Source: Pseudomonas sp. REP124
Lineage (GTDB): Bacteria > Pseudomonadota > Gammaproteobacteria > Pseudomonadales > Pseudomonadaceae
NCBI RefSeq assembly: GCF_020164475.1
Contig: NZ_JAIQWX010000046.1
Span: 1 to 40,719 of the forward strand
Reading direction: 5' to 3'
Length of the DNA: 40,719 nt
A model generated the notes under the pieces. It was not told the origin of the DNA. It did no database searches and saw nothing but the letters and a program-made list of their open reading frames with translations. Made by a program: the position numbers and the translations under genes. Of this stretch, positions 19,047-26,235 are shown in pieces. Numbering within the stretch: position 1 is the stretch's first letter; each line of letters begins with the position of its first letter.

Positions 19047-20072
19047 TCAACGCACGGGATTGGTTTTGTTCAGCCAGCCAAGCAACGCCTTGTGAAACTC
19101 TGCCGGTTCTTCCATCTGTGGCGCGTGGCCCATGCCGGGGAATTCCACGAGGGTCGATTGGGGAATCAGTTTTGCCACCTGTTTGCCGAGCTGGTCGTAA
19201 TGACCGAGTTTGACCTTGACCTCGGGGGACGCGATATCACTGCCGATGGCGGTGGTATCGGACGTCCCGATCAGAAGCAGCGTGGGCATCTTCAGGTTCT
19301 GGAATTCGTAGTAAACCGGCTGGGTGAAGATCATGTCGTAGATCAGGGCCGAATTCCACGCGACTTGCGTATGCCCCGGGCCTTTGTTCAGGCCGGCGAG
19401 CATGTCGACCCAGCGATCGAACTCAGGCTTCCAGCGCCCGACGTAATAGGTGTTGCGTTCATAGGTGCGGATGCCGTCGGCGTTGAGCTTCAGCTCACGC
19501 TCGTACCACTGATCCACCGTGCGATAAGGCACGCCGAGGGCTTTCCAGTCTTCCAGGCCGATGGGATTGACCATCGCCAGCTGTTCGACCTGCTCGGGAT
19601 ATTGCAGCGCATAGCGGGTGGCGAGCATGCCGCCGGTGGAATGGCCTAGCAGCGTGGCCTTCTGGATGCCCAGGGCCTTGAGCAATTGCTGGGTGTTGCT
19701 GGCCAGTTGCTGGAAGCTGTACTGATAGTGTGCAGGCTTGCTGGAGGTGCAGAAACCGATCTGGTCCGGCGCGATGACCCGGTAACCGGCGTCGCTCAAG
19801 GCCTTGATCGAGGTCTCCCAGGTGGCGCCGCAGAAATTCTTGCCGTGCATCAGCACCACGCTGCGGCCATTGGCCTTGCCGTGGGCGGCGACATCCATAT
19901 AGCCCATTTGCAGGGACTGGCCCTGGGACTCGAAGGCGAAATGCTTGACGGTGTAGGGGTATTCGAAACCTTGCAGCTCGGGACCGTAGGCAGGGCCTTC
20001 GGCGTGAGCGATGGCGGGCAGGGCGGCGGTCAGCAGCAGGCCGGGCAGCCAGCGGGTGAGGGGCATGGGCAT
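19047..20072 (-). CDS. Secreted alpha/beta-hydrolase
   Basis: Predicted periplasmic or exported hydrolase, 341 residues. The signal peptide (TRWLPGLLLTAALPAIAHAE) is cleaved near residue 24-25. The fold is clear: oxyanion region LMHGKNFCGATW, nucleophile elbow GHSTGG with S145, and C-terminal His in FPGMGHAPQMEEP. A possible acid lies in the DTTAIGSD region. The start ATG has GGAG upstream. Downstream by 13 bases is the 2-hydroxyacid dehydrogenase, so a product of ester or lactone cleavage could be the dehydrogenase substrate, but that is inference. Confidence 0.85.
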   Translation of the reverse strand: MPMPLTRWLPGLLLTAALPAIAHAEGPAYGPELQGFEYPYTVKHFAFESQGQSLQMGYMDVAAHGKANGRSVVLMHGKNFCGATWETSIKALSDAGYRVIAPDQIGFCTSSKPAHYQYSFQQLASNTQQLLKALGIQKATLLGHSTGGMLATRYALQYPEQVEQLAMVNPIGLEDWKALGVPYRTVDQWYERELKLNADGIRTYERNTYYVGRWKPEFDRWVDMLAGLNKGPGHTQVAWNSALIYDMIFTQPVYYEFQNLKMPTLLLIGTSDTTAIGSDIASPEVKVKLGHYDQLGKQVAKLIPQSTLVEFPGMGHAPQMEEPAEFHKALLGWLNKTNPVR

Positions 20073-20155
20073 GGATGAACTCCGGTTGAAATCCGCCGAT
20101 GCTGTATCGGCACGATTAGGGCGACATTAAAGAGGCAATCGCCACAGCGGTTGGT

Positions 20156-20593
20156 TCAACCCATCCAGCCCAGGGTGGCCAGTGCCAATACGCCATACCG
20201 GGCGCCCTTGGCCAGGGTCACGATCAATAGGAATCGCCCCAGCGGTTCGCGCATTACGCCTGCGACCAGGGTCAGCGGATCGCCGATCACCGGCACCCAG
20301 CTGAGCAGCAGCGACCAGTGGCCGTAGCGTTGATAGTGAACCCGGGCCTTTTCCAGATGAGCCGGGCTGACCGGAAACCAGCACCGATCACGAAAGCGCT
20401 CGATGGCTCGCCCCAGCCACCAGTTCACCAGCGAACCGAGGACATTGCCCAGGGTCGCTACCGCCAGCAGCGACCACAGCCAGTATTTGTCGCTCAGCAG
20501 CAGACCGACCAATACCGCTTCGGATTGCAGTGGCAACAGTGTCGCGGCACCGAAAGCCGCGACGAAAAGACCGAAGTAGGCGCCGAAAATCAA
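20156..20593 (-). CDS. yqaA: YqaA-type (DedA/VTT-related) inner-membrane protein
   Basis: Small integral membrane protein of 145 residues that matches E. coli YqaA in pattern: ATLLPLQSEAVLVGLLLS, then TLGNVLGSLVNWWLGR, then YGHWSLLLSWVPVIGDPL. Members belong to the SNARE-associated/VTT family, whose larger relatives move lipids across the membrane; the role of YqaA itself is not known. The start appears to be TTG at 20593, because no ATG or GTG fits the family N-terminus. This TTG overlaps the stop of the copG gene by four bases, which implies translational coupling. The pairing of YqaA with a copper protein is noted but not explained. Confidence 0.85.
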   Translation of the reverse strand: MIFGAYFGLFVAAFGAATLLPLQSEAVLVGLLLSDKYWLWSLLAVATLGNVLGSLVNWWLGRAIERFRDRCWFPVSPAHLEKARVHYQRYGHWSLLLSWVPVIGDPLTLVAGVMREPLGRFLLIVTLAKGARYGVLALATLGWMG

Positions 20594-21036
20594 TGGGCGG
20601 GGTAGTCCGCCACGACTACATCCGTGCCGTCTTTCTTCAGACCGATCACCTGATAGGCATCGCTCATGCCGTCCATTTCCATGCCCGGCGAGCCCATGGG
20701 CATGCCGGGAGCGGCGACACCCAGCAAGTCATCGCGTTTGCTCAAGGCCACTACCTGATCGGCCGGTACATGGCCTTCGACGAATTTGCCGTTGATCAAA
20801 CCGGTGTGACACGACGCCAGGCGCGGTGGCACGCCGTGCTGCTGCTTGAATTCGCTCATGTTGGTTTCGACATGGTCTTCGACCTTGAAACCGTTGGCTT
20901 CCAGGTGGCTGATCCATTTCTTGCAGCAGCCGCAGTTGGCATCGCGGTGGACTTCGATGGGAATCAGGTCGGCGGCCTGGGCTAGGGAGGAGATGAACAG
21001 GGCGCTCAAGGCAGCCAGACGCAGAGAGGTTCGCAT
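20590..21036 (-). CDS. copG: CopG/DUF411 periplasmic copper protein
   Basis: Exported 148-residue protein. The signal peptide (RLAALSALFISSLAQAAD) is followed by a thioredoxin-like DUF411 domain with the copper-binding motif NCGCCKKW and a later SCHTG. A Met/Gly-rich loop (PGMPMGSPGMEMDGM) is also typical. CopG of this family binds a copper cluster through the cysteine motif and is linked to copper resistance. ATG 21036 is used because it starts the signal peptide; the longer frame from 21102 is not needed. It is coupled to yqaA, and a copper-box-like palindrome lies at 21182-21196. No other cop gene is in the window. Confidence 0.88.
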   Translation of the reverse strand: MRTSLRLAALSALFISSLAQAADLIPIEVHRDANCGCCKKWISHLEANGFKVEDHVETNMSEFKQQHGVPPRLASCHTGLINGKFVEGHVPADQVVALSKRDDLLGVAAPGMPMGSPGMEMDGMSDAYQVIGLKKDGTDVVVADYPAH

Positions 21037-21181
21037 GTCGGCAGGTGTCTCGGATGGCGGGCGAAAAATAACGCATTCTGACCGGTTTTCCCGGACAGGC
21101 ATTCAAGGTTTGTTTCGAGATACTACAAAGCAGAACAGTCTCATGATGGTAGATCAAGGCTGTCAGGCAGATGAGGGGGAC

Positions 21182-21196
21182 ATTACAAATTTGTCA
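21182..21196. promoter_or_regulatory. Candidate CopR/CusR-type copper box
   Basis: On the minus strand the site reads TGACAAATTTGTAAT, half-sites TGACAA and TTGTAA around AT. It resembles the CusR/CopR box (TGACAANNTTGTCA). It is about 145 bases before copG on the minus strand and 115 bases before the small membrane gene on the plus strand, so it could serve either. Confidence 0.45.
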
Positions 21197-21310
21197 GCTT
21201 GGCCGCTGATGCCCTGGGATAAAGCCAAAAATCGTTATCGGCTGTAACATGCAGCGTTACTCGGCAGCGAGCCGGTTCTCGCCGCTTCGATTTATCTTCA
21301 GGAAATATCC

Positions 21311-21499
21311 ATGACTCAGTCGCAACGTTTGAAGTATTCGATTCTGATCGCCGTGGCAGTGTTGGCGACCATGTTCGGTTTGACGTATTTGCAGAACACC
21401 GGTGTCATCAATGAAAAGCAGTTCCAGTACATCGCCATTGGTGTGGCGGTGGTCGTGGTGGTGATCAATGGCGTGATGCGGCGCAAGGTGAAGCCCTGA
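21311..21499 (+). CDS. Small two-helix membrane protein
   Basis: A 62-residue protein with two predicted membrane helices (about residues 8-27, SILIAVAVLATMFGLTYL, and 40-56, IAIGVAVVVVVINGVM) and a basic C-terminus RRKVKP. CAGGAAATATCC precedes the ATG, so translation is plausible. It sits alone on the plus strand, divergent from copG. I do not recognise a family with a known function, although similar short membrane proteins are common in pseudomonads. Confidence 0.75.
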   Translation: MTQSQRLKYSILIAVAVLATMFGLTYLQNTGVINEKQFQYIAIGVAVVVVVINGVMRRKVKP

Positions 21500-21541
21500 G
21501 CACGAGGGATCCCACTTGCCACCTGTGGGAATGCGATCATT

Positions 21542-21665
21542 TGTGGGAGCGAGCCTGCTCGCGATGGAGGTCAATGAGTACGCGGGCTGTCTGAATGCCA
21601 GCGGTGTCCGGGCTTCCATCGCGAGCAGGCTCTCTCCCACAGAGAGAACATGTCGTCTGTGGGAG
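21542..21665. repeat. REP inverted pair plus half-unit (family A)
   Basis: TGTGGGAGCGAGCCTGCTCG at 21542 and its inverted arm ending CTCTCCCACA at 21642, followed by another short TGTGGGAG at 21658. It sits between two convergent gene ends (21499 and 21675) and could act as a bidirectional transcript end. Confidence 0.8.
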
Positions 21666-21674
21666 TGTGGTTGA

Positions 21675-22046
21675 TCAGTGATCCTGCAACACCGCCGCAG
21701 CCCGTGGATCAAGGCTGTAGCTCTTGTCGGCGTTGAGTACGATCACGCCCTCGCTGTTCAGGCGTTTCAACACTTCTCTCACGCTCAGGAACGACAGCGG
21801 AATATCCAGTTCCAGCAAATGCGTGTGCACGCCACGAACTCCCAGGCTACGGTCGCTTTCGGCGGCCGTCAGCAGGGCATCGATGACTTTGAGGCGAATC
21901 AGACTGGTTCGCAGGCCAAAACTCTTGAGCAGAAAACGGATCCGCTCGTTGCCTTGGCGCTCGGCACGCGGCTCAAAGACACCGACCCCGATGGAAGACT
22001 TCTTTGGTGCGTTTCCACCATCCGTTGGCAGTTGCGAGTTGTACAT
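21675..22046 (-). CDS. Fur-like DNA-binding protein without sensor domain (PA2384-like)
   Basis: A 123-residue protein. Residues about 33-112 follow the Fur winged-helix pattern (LLKSFGLRTSLIRLKVIDAL, then SVREVLKRLNSEGVIVL). The protein stops there: the Fur dimerisation and metal-sensing domain is missing, and there are no cysteines or HHH-type ligands. ATG 22046 has AAAGGAG seven bases before it; the longer frame from 22154 is rejected. It is divergent from pvdQ. In P. aeruginosa a gene of this type (PA2384) also neighbours pvdQ and affects iron-responsive genes, so an iron or pyoverdine-linked regulatory role is likely. Direct DNA targets are unknown. Confidence 0.75.
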   Translation of the reverse strand: MYNSQLPTDGGNAPKKSSIGVGVFEPRAERQGNERIRFLLKSFGLRTSLIRLKVIDALLTAAESDRSLGVRGVHTHLLELDIPLSFLSVREVLKRLNSEGVIVLNADKSYSLDPRAAAVLQDH

Positions 22047-22200
22047 GGAAAAACTCCTTTTCAGAGCCTGATCAGGAAAATGGGCGCTCTTACAAGACAA
22101 GACGTATGAGCGACCCCAATCATGAAGACTTAAATGTAGAAATTTCGTCATCATGGTTTTACCCGTCCTGAAGGCGCCGCCAAATGGCGGTTCTGCCGCC

Positions 22201-22223
22201 TAAATTTTTTGCGTTTGCTTCGT
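22201..22223 (+). promoter_or_regulatory. Candidate PvdS iron-starvation promoter of pvdQ
   Basis: TAAAT (22201-22205, preceded by GCC) and CGT (22221-22223) are separated by 15 bases. The PvdS box consensus is TAAAT-N16-CGT, so the spacing is one short. Transcription would begin near 22230, leaving about 60 bases before the GTG start of pvdQ. Confidence 0.45.
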
Positions 22224-22292
22224 CCTTGAATGGATGTGCCGTGCGTATCGACACGCAGAACGGTCATCATCGTTTTTCGATCAGGAGCGAGT

Positions 22293-24620
22293 GTGATTAT
22301 TTCCAGCCAGTTAACCAGGTTGAGCCTGGCAGGCATGTTTCTGGGGCTGAGTCTTGCGGCGAATGCCCGCAGCCAGCCGGAGCAGGCGAGTGCCGATATC
22401 CGTCGGACCAGTTTTGGCGTGCCGCATATTCGGGCTGAAAACGAACGGGGGCTCGGGTTTGGAATCGGCTATGCCTACGCTCAGGATAACCTCTGTTTGC
22501 TGGCCAACGAGATCGCCACGGTGAACGGTCAACGCTCGCGCTATTTCGGCCCGGATCAGTTGACGGTCGAGGAACGCGAGAATCTGGTCAGTGACCTGTT
22601 TTTCACCTGGCTGAACACCCCGCAGGCGGTTGAAGGCTTCTGGCGGGCGCAAACCCCGCAGGTGCGCGAACTGATCGAAGGATACGTGGCCGGCTACAAC
22701 CTTTCGCTGGCCGAGCGTCGCGGCCAGGGTCTGCCACAGCAATGCCAGGGCGAGTGGGCGCGGGACATCACTCCCCAGGATCTGGTGAAACTGACCCGTC
22801 GCCTGCTGGTGGAAGGTGGTGTCGGGCAATTCGCCGAAGCCCTGGCGGGCGCCACGCCGCCGGCCGCTGTCGCCGGCAATGACGGCAAACAGACGGCCTT
22901 CCAGCTGGCCGACACACGCATGCAGCGTTTCGCCCTCGACCGCGGCAGCAATGCGGTGGCGGTGGGCAGTGAGCGTTCGTTCAACGGTCGCGGCATGTTG
23001 CTGGCCAATCCGCATTTCCCGTGGGTTGGCGGCATGCGTTTCTACCAGATGCACCTGACCATTCCCGGCAAGCTGGACGTGATGGGCGCCGCCTTGCCAG
23101 GTCTGCCGATGATCAACATCGGTTTCAACCAGCACCTGGCCTGGACCCACACCGTGGACTCGTCCAAGCACTTCACCCTGTACCGCCTGCAGCTGGACCC
23201 CAAGGATTCGGCGCGCTACCTGCTCGACGGCAAATCCCTGCCTCTGCAGAAACAGACGCTGAGCGTTGACGTGAAGCAGGCAGATGGTTCGATCAAGTCC
23301 ATTTCCCATGTGGTCTACAGCTCGCAGTTCGGACCGATCGTGCAGTGGCCGGGCAAGCTGGACTGGGACAAGCAGTTCGCCTACAGCCTGCGCGACGCCA
23401 ATCTGGACAACGACCGCGTCCTTGCGCAGTGGTACGCCATGAACCAGGCCGACAGCCTCCAGGCATTCCAGGATTCGGTGCACAAAATCCAGGGCATTCC
23501 GTGGGTCAACACCCTGGCGGCGGACGACAAGGGGCAAACCCTGTACATGAACCTGTCGGTGGTGCCGAATGTCAGCGCCGAGAAGCTGGCGCAATGCAGC
23601 GATCCGCGCATCGGCCTGCAGATGATCGTGCTCGACGGCTCCAACAGCGCCTGTGCCTGGGACATCGACCCGCAGGCGGCGCAGAAGGGCATTTATGCCT
23701 CGGACAAGTTGCCGCAACTGCTGCGCAAGGATTTCGTGCAGCACTCCAACGATTCGGCGTGGATGGCCAACCCGGCGCAACCTTTGACCGGTTACTCGCC
23801 GCTGATCAGCCAGGACAGCCAGCCGCTGGGCCTGCGTTCGCGCTTTGCCCTGAACAGCCTGGCTTCGGTCGGCACGCTGGGTGTGGCGGATCTGCAGCGG
23901 ATGGTGCTGGGCGATGAGGTGTACCAGGCCGGACAGGTGATGCCGGACCTGCTGCAATTCTGCGCGGGTGATCTGGGCGCCGATGCGCAAACCCTGGCGC
24001 CGCTGTGCGCCAGCCTCAAAACCTGGGATCGCAGGGCTAATCTGGAAAGCGGCCTGGGCTTCGTGCATTTCCAGAATGTGATGGAGGGGCTGGAGCAGGC
24101 GGAGGATGTCTGGCGAGTGGCCTTCGATCCGCAGGATCCGCAACACACCCCGCGCGGGTTGGCGGTGGATAAGCCGGCCGTGGCACAGGCGTTGCGCCAG
24201 GCGATGCTGGCTTCGGTCGAGCAGGTCAAAGCAGCGGGTCTCAAGCCGGACAGCCGTTGGGGCGATATACAGGTGGTCAGTCGCGGCGACCGGGAAACGC
24301 CGATCCACGGCGGGCCGGGAGCCTTGGGGGTGTACAACGCCATCCAGAGCGTGCCTCGCACCGACGGCAAGCGCGAAGTGGTCAGCGGCACCAGCTATCT
24401 GCAAATCGTCACCTTCGACGACAAGGGGCCTCAGGCCAAAGGGGTGTTGGCGTTTTCGCTGTCCAGTGATCCGGCGTCGAAATACGCCAATGACCAGACC
24501 CTGGCGTTTTCGAAGAAGCAGTTGAGCGTGCTGCCGTTTACCGAACAGCAGATCATGGCGGACCCGAATTACCAGGTGCAGACCATTCGTGAGCAGGATG
24601 GGAAGGTGGCGAAACAATAA
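22293..24620 (+). CDS. pvdQ: Acyl-homoserine-lactone acylase / pyoverdine maturation acylase PvdQ
   Basis: Periplasmic Ntn-hydrolase of 775 residues. PvdQ removes the fatty-acyl chain from the pyoverdine precursor and can also hydrolyse long-chain AHL signals. The family layout is clear: signal peptide (LTRLSLAGMFLGLSLAANA), alpha chain beginning ADIRRTSFGVPHIRAENERG, autocleavage at RG-SNAVAVG so that S219 becomes the N-terminal nucleophile of the beta chain, then LLANPHFPW and LAWTHTVDSSKHFTLYRL. The start is most likely GTG 22293, with AGGAG upstream and a proper signal peptide; the ATG at 22230 adds 21 residues and would coincide with the predicted transcription start. It is convergent with the FecR gene. 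No other pvd biosynthesis gene is present here. Confidence 0.93.
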   Translation: MIISSQLTRLSLAGMFLGLSLAANARSQPEQASADIRRTSFGVPHIRAENERGLGFGIGYAYAQDNLCLLANEIATVNGQRSRYFGPDQLTVEERENLVSDLFFTWLNTPQAVEGFWRAQTPQVRELIEGYVAGYNLSLAERRGQGLPQQCQGEWARDITPQDLVKLTRRLLVEGGVGQFAEALAGATPPAAVAGNDGKQTAFQLADTRMQRFALDRGSNAVAVGSERSFNGRGMLLANPHFPWVGGMRFYQMHLTIPGKLDVMGAALPGLPMINIGFNQHLAWTHTVDSSKHFTLYRLQLDPKDSARYLLDGKSLPLQKQTLSVDVKQADGSIKSISHVVYSSQFGPIVQWPGKLDWDKQFAYSLRDANLDNDRVLAQWYAMNQADSLQAFQDSVHKIQGIPWVNTLAADDKGQTLYMNLSVVPNVSAEKLAQCSDPRIGLQMIVLDGSNSACAWDIDPQAAQKGIYASDKLPQLLRKDFVQHSNDSAWMANPAQPLTGYSPLISQDSQPLGLRSRFALNSLASVGTLGVADLQRMVLGDEVYQAGQVMPDLLQFCAGDLGADAQTLAPLCASLKTWDRRANLESGLGFVHFQNVMEGLEQAEDVWRVAFDPQDPQHTPRGLAVDKPAVAQALRQAMLASVEQVKAAGLKPDSRWGDIQVVSRGDRETPIHGGPGALGVYNAIQSVPRTDGKREVVSGTSYLQIVTFDDKGPQAKGVLAFSLSSDPASKYANDQTLAFSKKQLSVLPFTEQQIMADPNYQVQTIREQDGKVAKQ

Positions 24621-24640
24621 ATTCCAGCACTGACTGCGGT

Positions 24641-24872
24641 CCCTGTGGGAGCGGGCTTGTTCTCGCGAAGAGGTCGGTACATTCAACATCGGTGTTGACT
24701 GTGCCGACGCCTTCGCGGGCAAGCCACGCTCCCACAGGGTTTTGTGTGTTTCACAGATTTTTTGATCGACAGAGAAACCTGTGGGAGCCGGGCTTGCCCG
24801 CGAAGAGGCCGGCACATTCGACATGGATGCTGACTGGTCTGACGCCTTCGCGGGCAAGCCACGCTCCCACAA
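24641..24872. repeat. Two tandem REP inverted pairs (family A)
   Basis: The pairs lie at 24641-24739 and 24779-24872. Each has CTGTGGGAGC(C)GGGCTTG, a GAAGAGG(T/C)CGG(T/C)ACATTC spacer, and an inverted arm CGCGGGCAAGCCACGCTCCC. They fill the 309-base gap between the convergent pvdQ and fecR-like genes; nothing else is evident there. Confidence 0.85.
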
Positions 24873-24929
24873 GGTTTTGTGGCAGCCGCGGGGCTCAGGG
24901 TTACCAATCACCGTCCAGGGGTGTAGGCC

Positions 24930-25949
24930 TCAGCTTTTGGGCGTGCGCTGCGGAATGGAGTTGATGACCGGGTTGCCTTCCTTGTTGCGCGTCAGGTACA
25001 CCGGCAGCACTTTGGGCAACGTGGCCACCAGGCTGTTGAGTTCCTTGATGTTGTAGATGCCGCCGATGCGGATGGCGCCGGTGCTGTTGTCGGCCACCAT
25101 CAATGGCGTTTCCAGATAGCGGTTGATCAGCGGCAGGGCTTCGTTCAGCGCCAGGTTATCCAGCACCAGCTTGCCACTGCGCCAGGCCAGCGAGCTGTCG
25201 TTGTCGTAGGTCTGGCTGATCCGTGGAATGTAGTCGCCATGGCGATAGCTGGCCTGCATCGACGGGCCGAGGCGCAAGCCGTCTCCCGGCAGATCGTCGT
25301 TGCTGCTGACCAGCACCGAGCCCTCGATCAGGTTGACCTTGACCTGGTCTTCATACATCCAGACGTTGAATTTGGTCCCGGTAACCCGGATCCGGCCTTC
25401 GGCTGCCTTGACGATGAACGGGTGGCGGGTGTCGTGACTGACGCTGAAGAACGCTTCGCCCTTGTTCAGGGTGACCTGACGATGATCCTTGTAATTGCTC
25501 CAGGTCAGCTCGCTGCCCAGGTTCAACTCGACCTGGCTGCCGTCCTTCAAGGTGACCTGACGCACATTGTCGGTGGCGGCGAAGTGCTCATACGAATCAG
25601 GCAGCCAACCCAGATTCCAGCCACTGAAAGCGGCCAGCGGCAGGGCGATGGCACACACTGCGGCGGCCATGCCGTAGGTTTGCCAGGCTGTACGAGGCCG
25701 GGCTTTGGAAATCGGCACTTGAACCATAGGCACGACCACCGGTTCCGGCCGCGGCAAATCCCCGGCGACTTCCCAGATTTCCAGCATGGCTTCGTATTCG
25801 AACGCGTGCAGCGGATCGGCATCGAGCCACTGCTCGAACGCCAGGCGCTCCTGCGGCGTGCAGTCATCGGCGTGCAGACGCATGCACCAGTGCGCAGCGG
25901 CATCGGTGATGGCGTCGTATTCGGCTTGGGAGAGAGAGTGGTCGGTCAT
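24930..25949 (-). CDS. FecR-family anti-sigma factor, possibly FpvR
   Basis: Inner-membrane regulator of 339 residues. It has an N-terminal cytoplasmic DUF4880 anti-sigma region (about 10-55, with AAAHWCMRLHADDCTPQER), one membrane helix near 93-115, a FecR domain (RQVTLKDGSQVELN to NLIEGSVLV), and a C-terminal STN-like receptor-contact region (LPLINRYLETPLMVADN). Such proteins relay a siderophore signal from a TonB-dependent receptor to an ECF sigma factor. Normally the sigma gene is adjacent, but none is here. Because fpvR lies close to pvdQ in P. aeruginosa, I suspect FpvR, the partner of PvdS and FpvI, but I cannot prove it. No TonB receptor gene is nearby. Confidence 0.85.
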   Translation of the reverse strand: MTDHSLSQAEYDAITDAAAHWCMRLHADDCTPQERLAFEQWLDADPLHAFEYEAMLEIWEVAGDLPRPEPVVVPMVQVPISKARPRTAWQTYGMAAAVCAIALPLAAFSGWNLGWLPDSYEHFAATDNVRQVTLKDGSQVELNLGSELTWSNYKDHRQVTLNKGEAFFSVSHDTRHPFIVKAAEGRIRVTGTKFNVWMYEDQVKVNLIEGSVLVSSNDDLPGDGLRLGPSMQASYRHGDYIPRISQTYDNDSSLAWRSGKLVLDNLALNEALPLINRYLETPLMVADNSTGAIRIGGIYNIKELNSLVATLPKVLPVYLTRNKEGNPVINSIPQRTPKS

Positions 25950-26104
25950 TGACTCATCCTGATTTCGGCCATTCTAACCGTGAGGACCGCTGGCGAGAAC
26001 ATCGGTCATGGCATTTTCCCATCAAATGTACCGATATTTTGTTGAATCCTGCCGTAATCCCTGTGGGAGCGAGGCTTGCGTAAATACCAGCCGAACACAT
26101 ACCT

Positions 26105-26210
26105 GTGGTGAGGGGGCTTGCCCCCGTTGGACTGCGCAGCAGTCCCATCTTTTGGTGTTGCTTCGCAACACAACGGGGCGGTGCGACGTTTCGACAAGCC
26201 CCCTCGCCAC
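26105..26210. repeat. Family C palindrome folding as a multi-arm junction
   Basis: The outer stem GTGGTGAGGGGGCTTG (26105-26120) pairs with CAAGCCCCCTCGCCAC (26195-26210). The next stem is CCCCGTTG (26122-26129) with CAACGGGG (26171-26178). Inside it are two perfect hairpins with 7-bp arms, GGACTGC (26129-26145) and GTGTTGC (26155-26171). A truncated family A arm precedes it near 26060. It occupies the gap before the large toxin gene's stop. Confidence 0.8.
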
Positions 26211-26235
26211 AATGCTCTCATCGCCTGTTACATCT

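Noticed and set aside
22311..24911. Long minus-strand frame opposite pvdQ (866 codons)
   Set aside because: Shadow of pvdQ that starts in the REP elements; the pvdQ frame has unmistakable family motifs.
26105..26210. Cloverleaf-like fold taken for a tRNA
   Set aside because: No tRNA A/B box sequences, no 7-bp acceptor with CCA, and the outer arm belongs to a repeat family.
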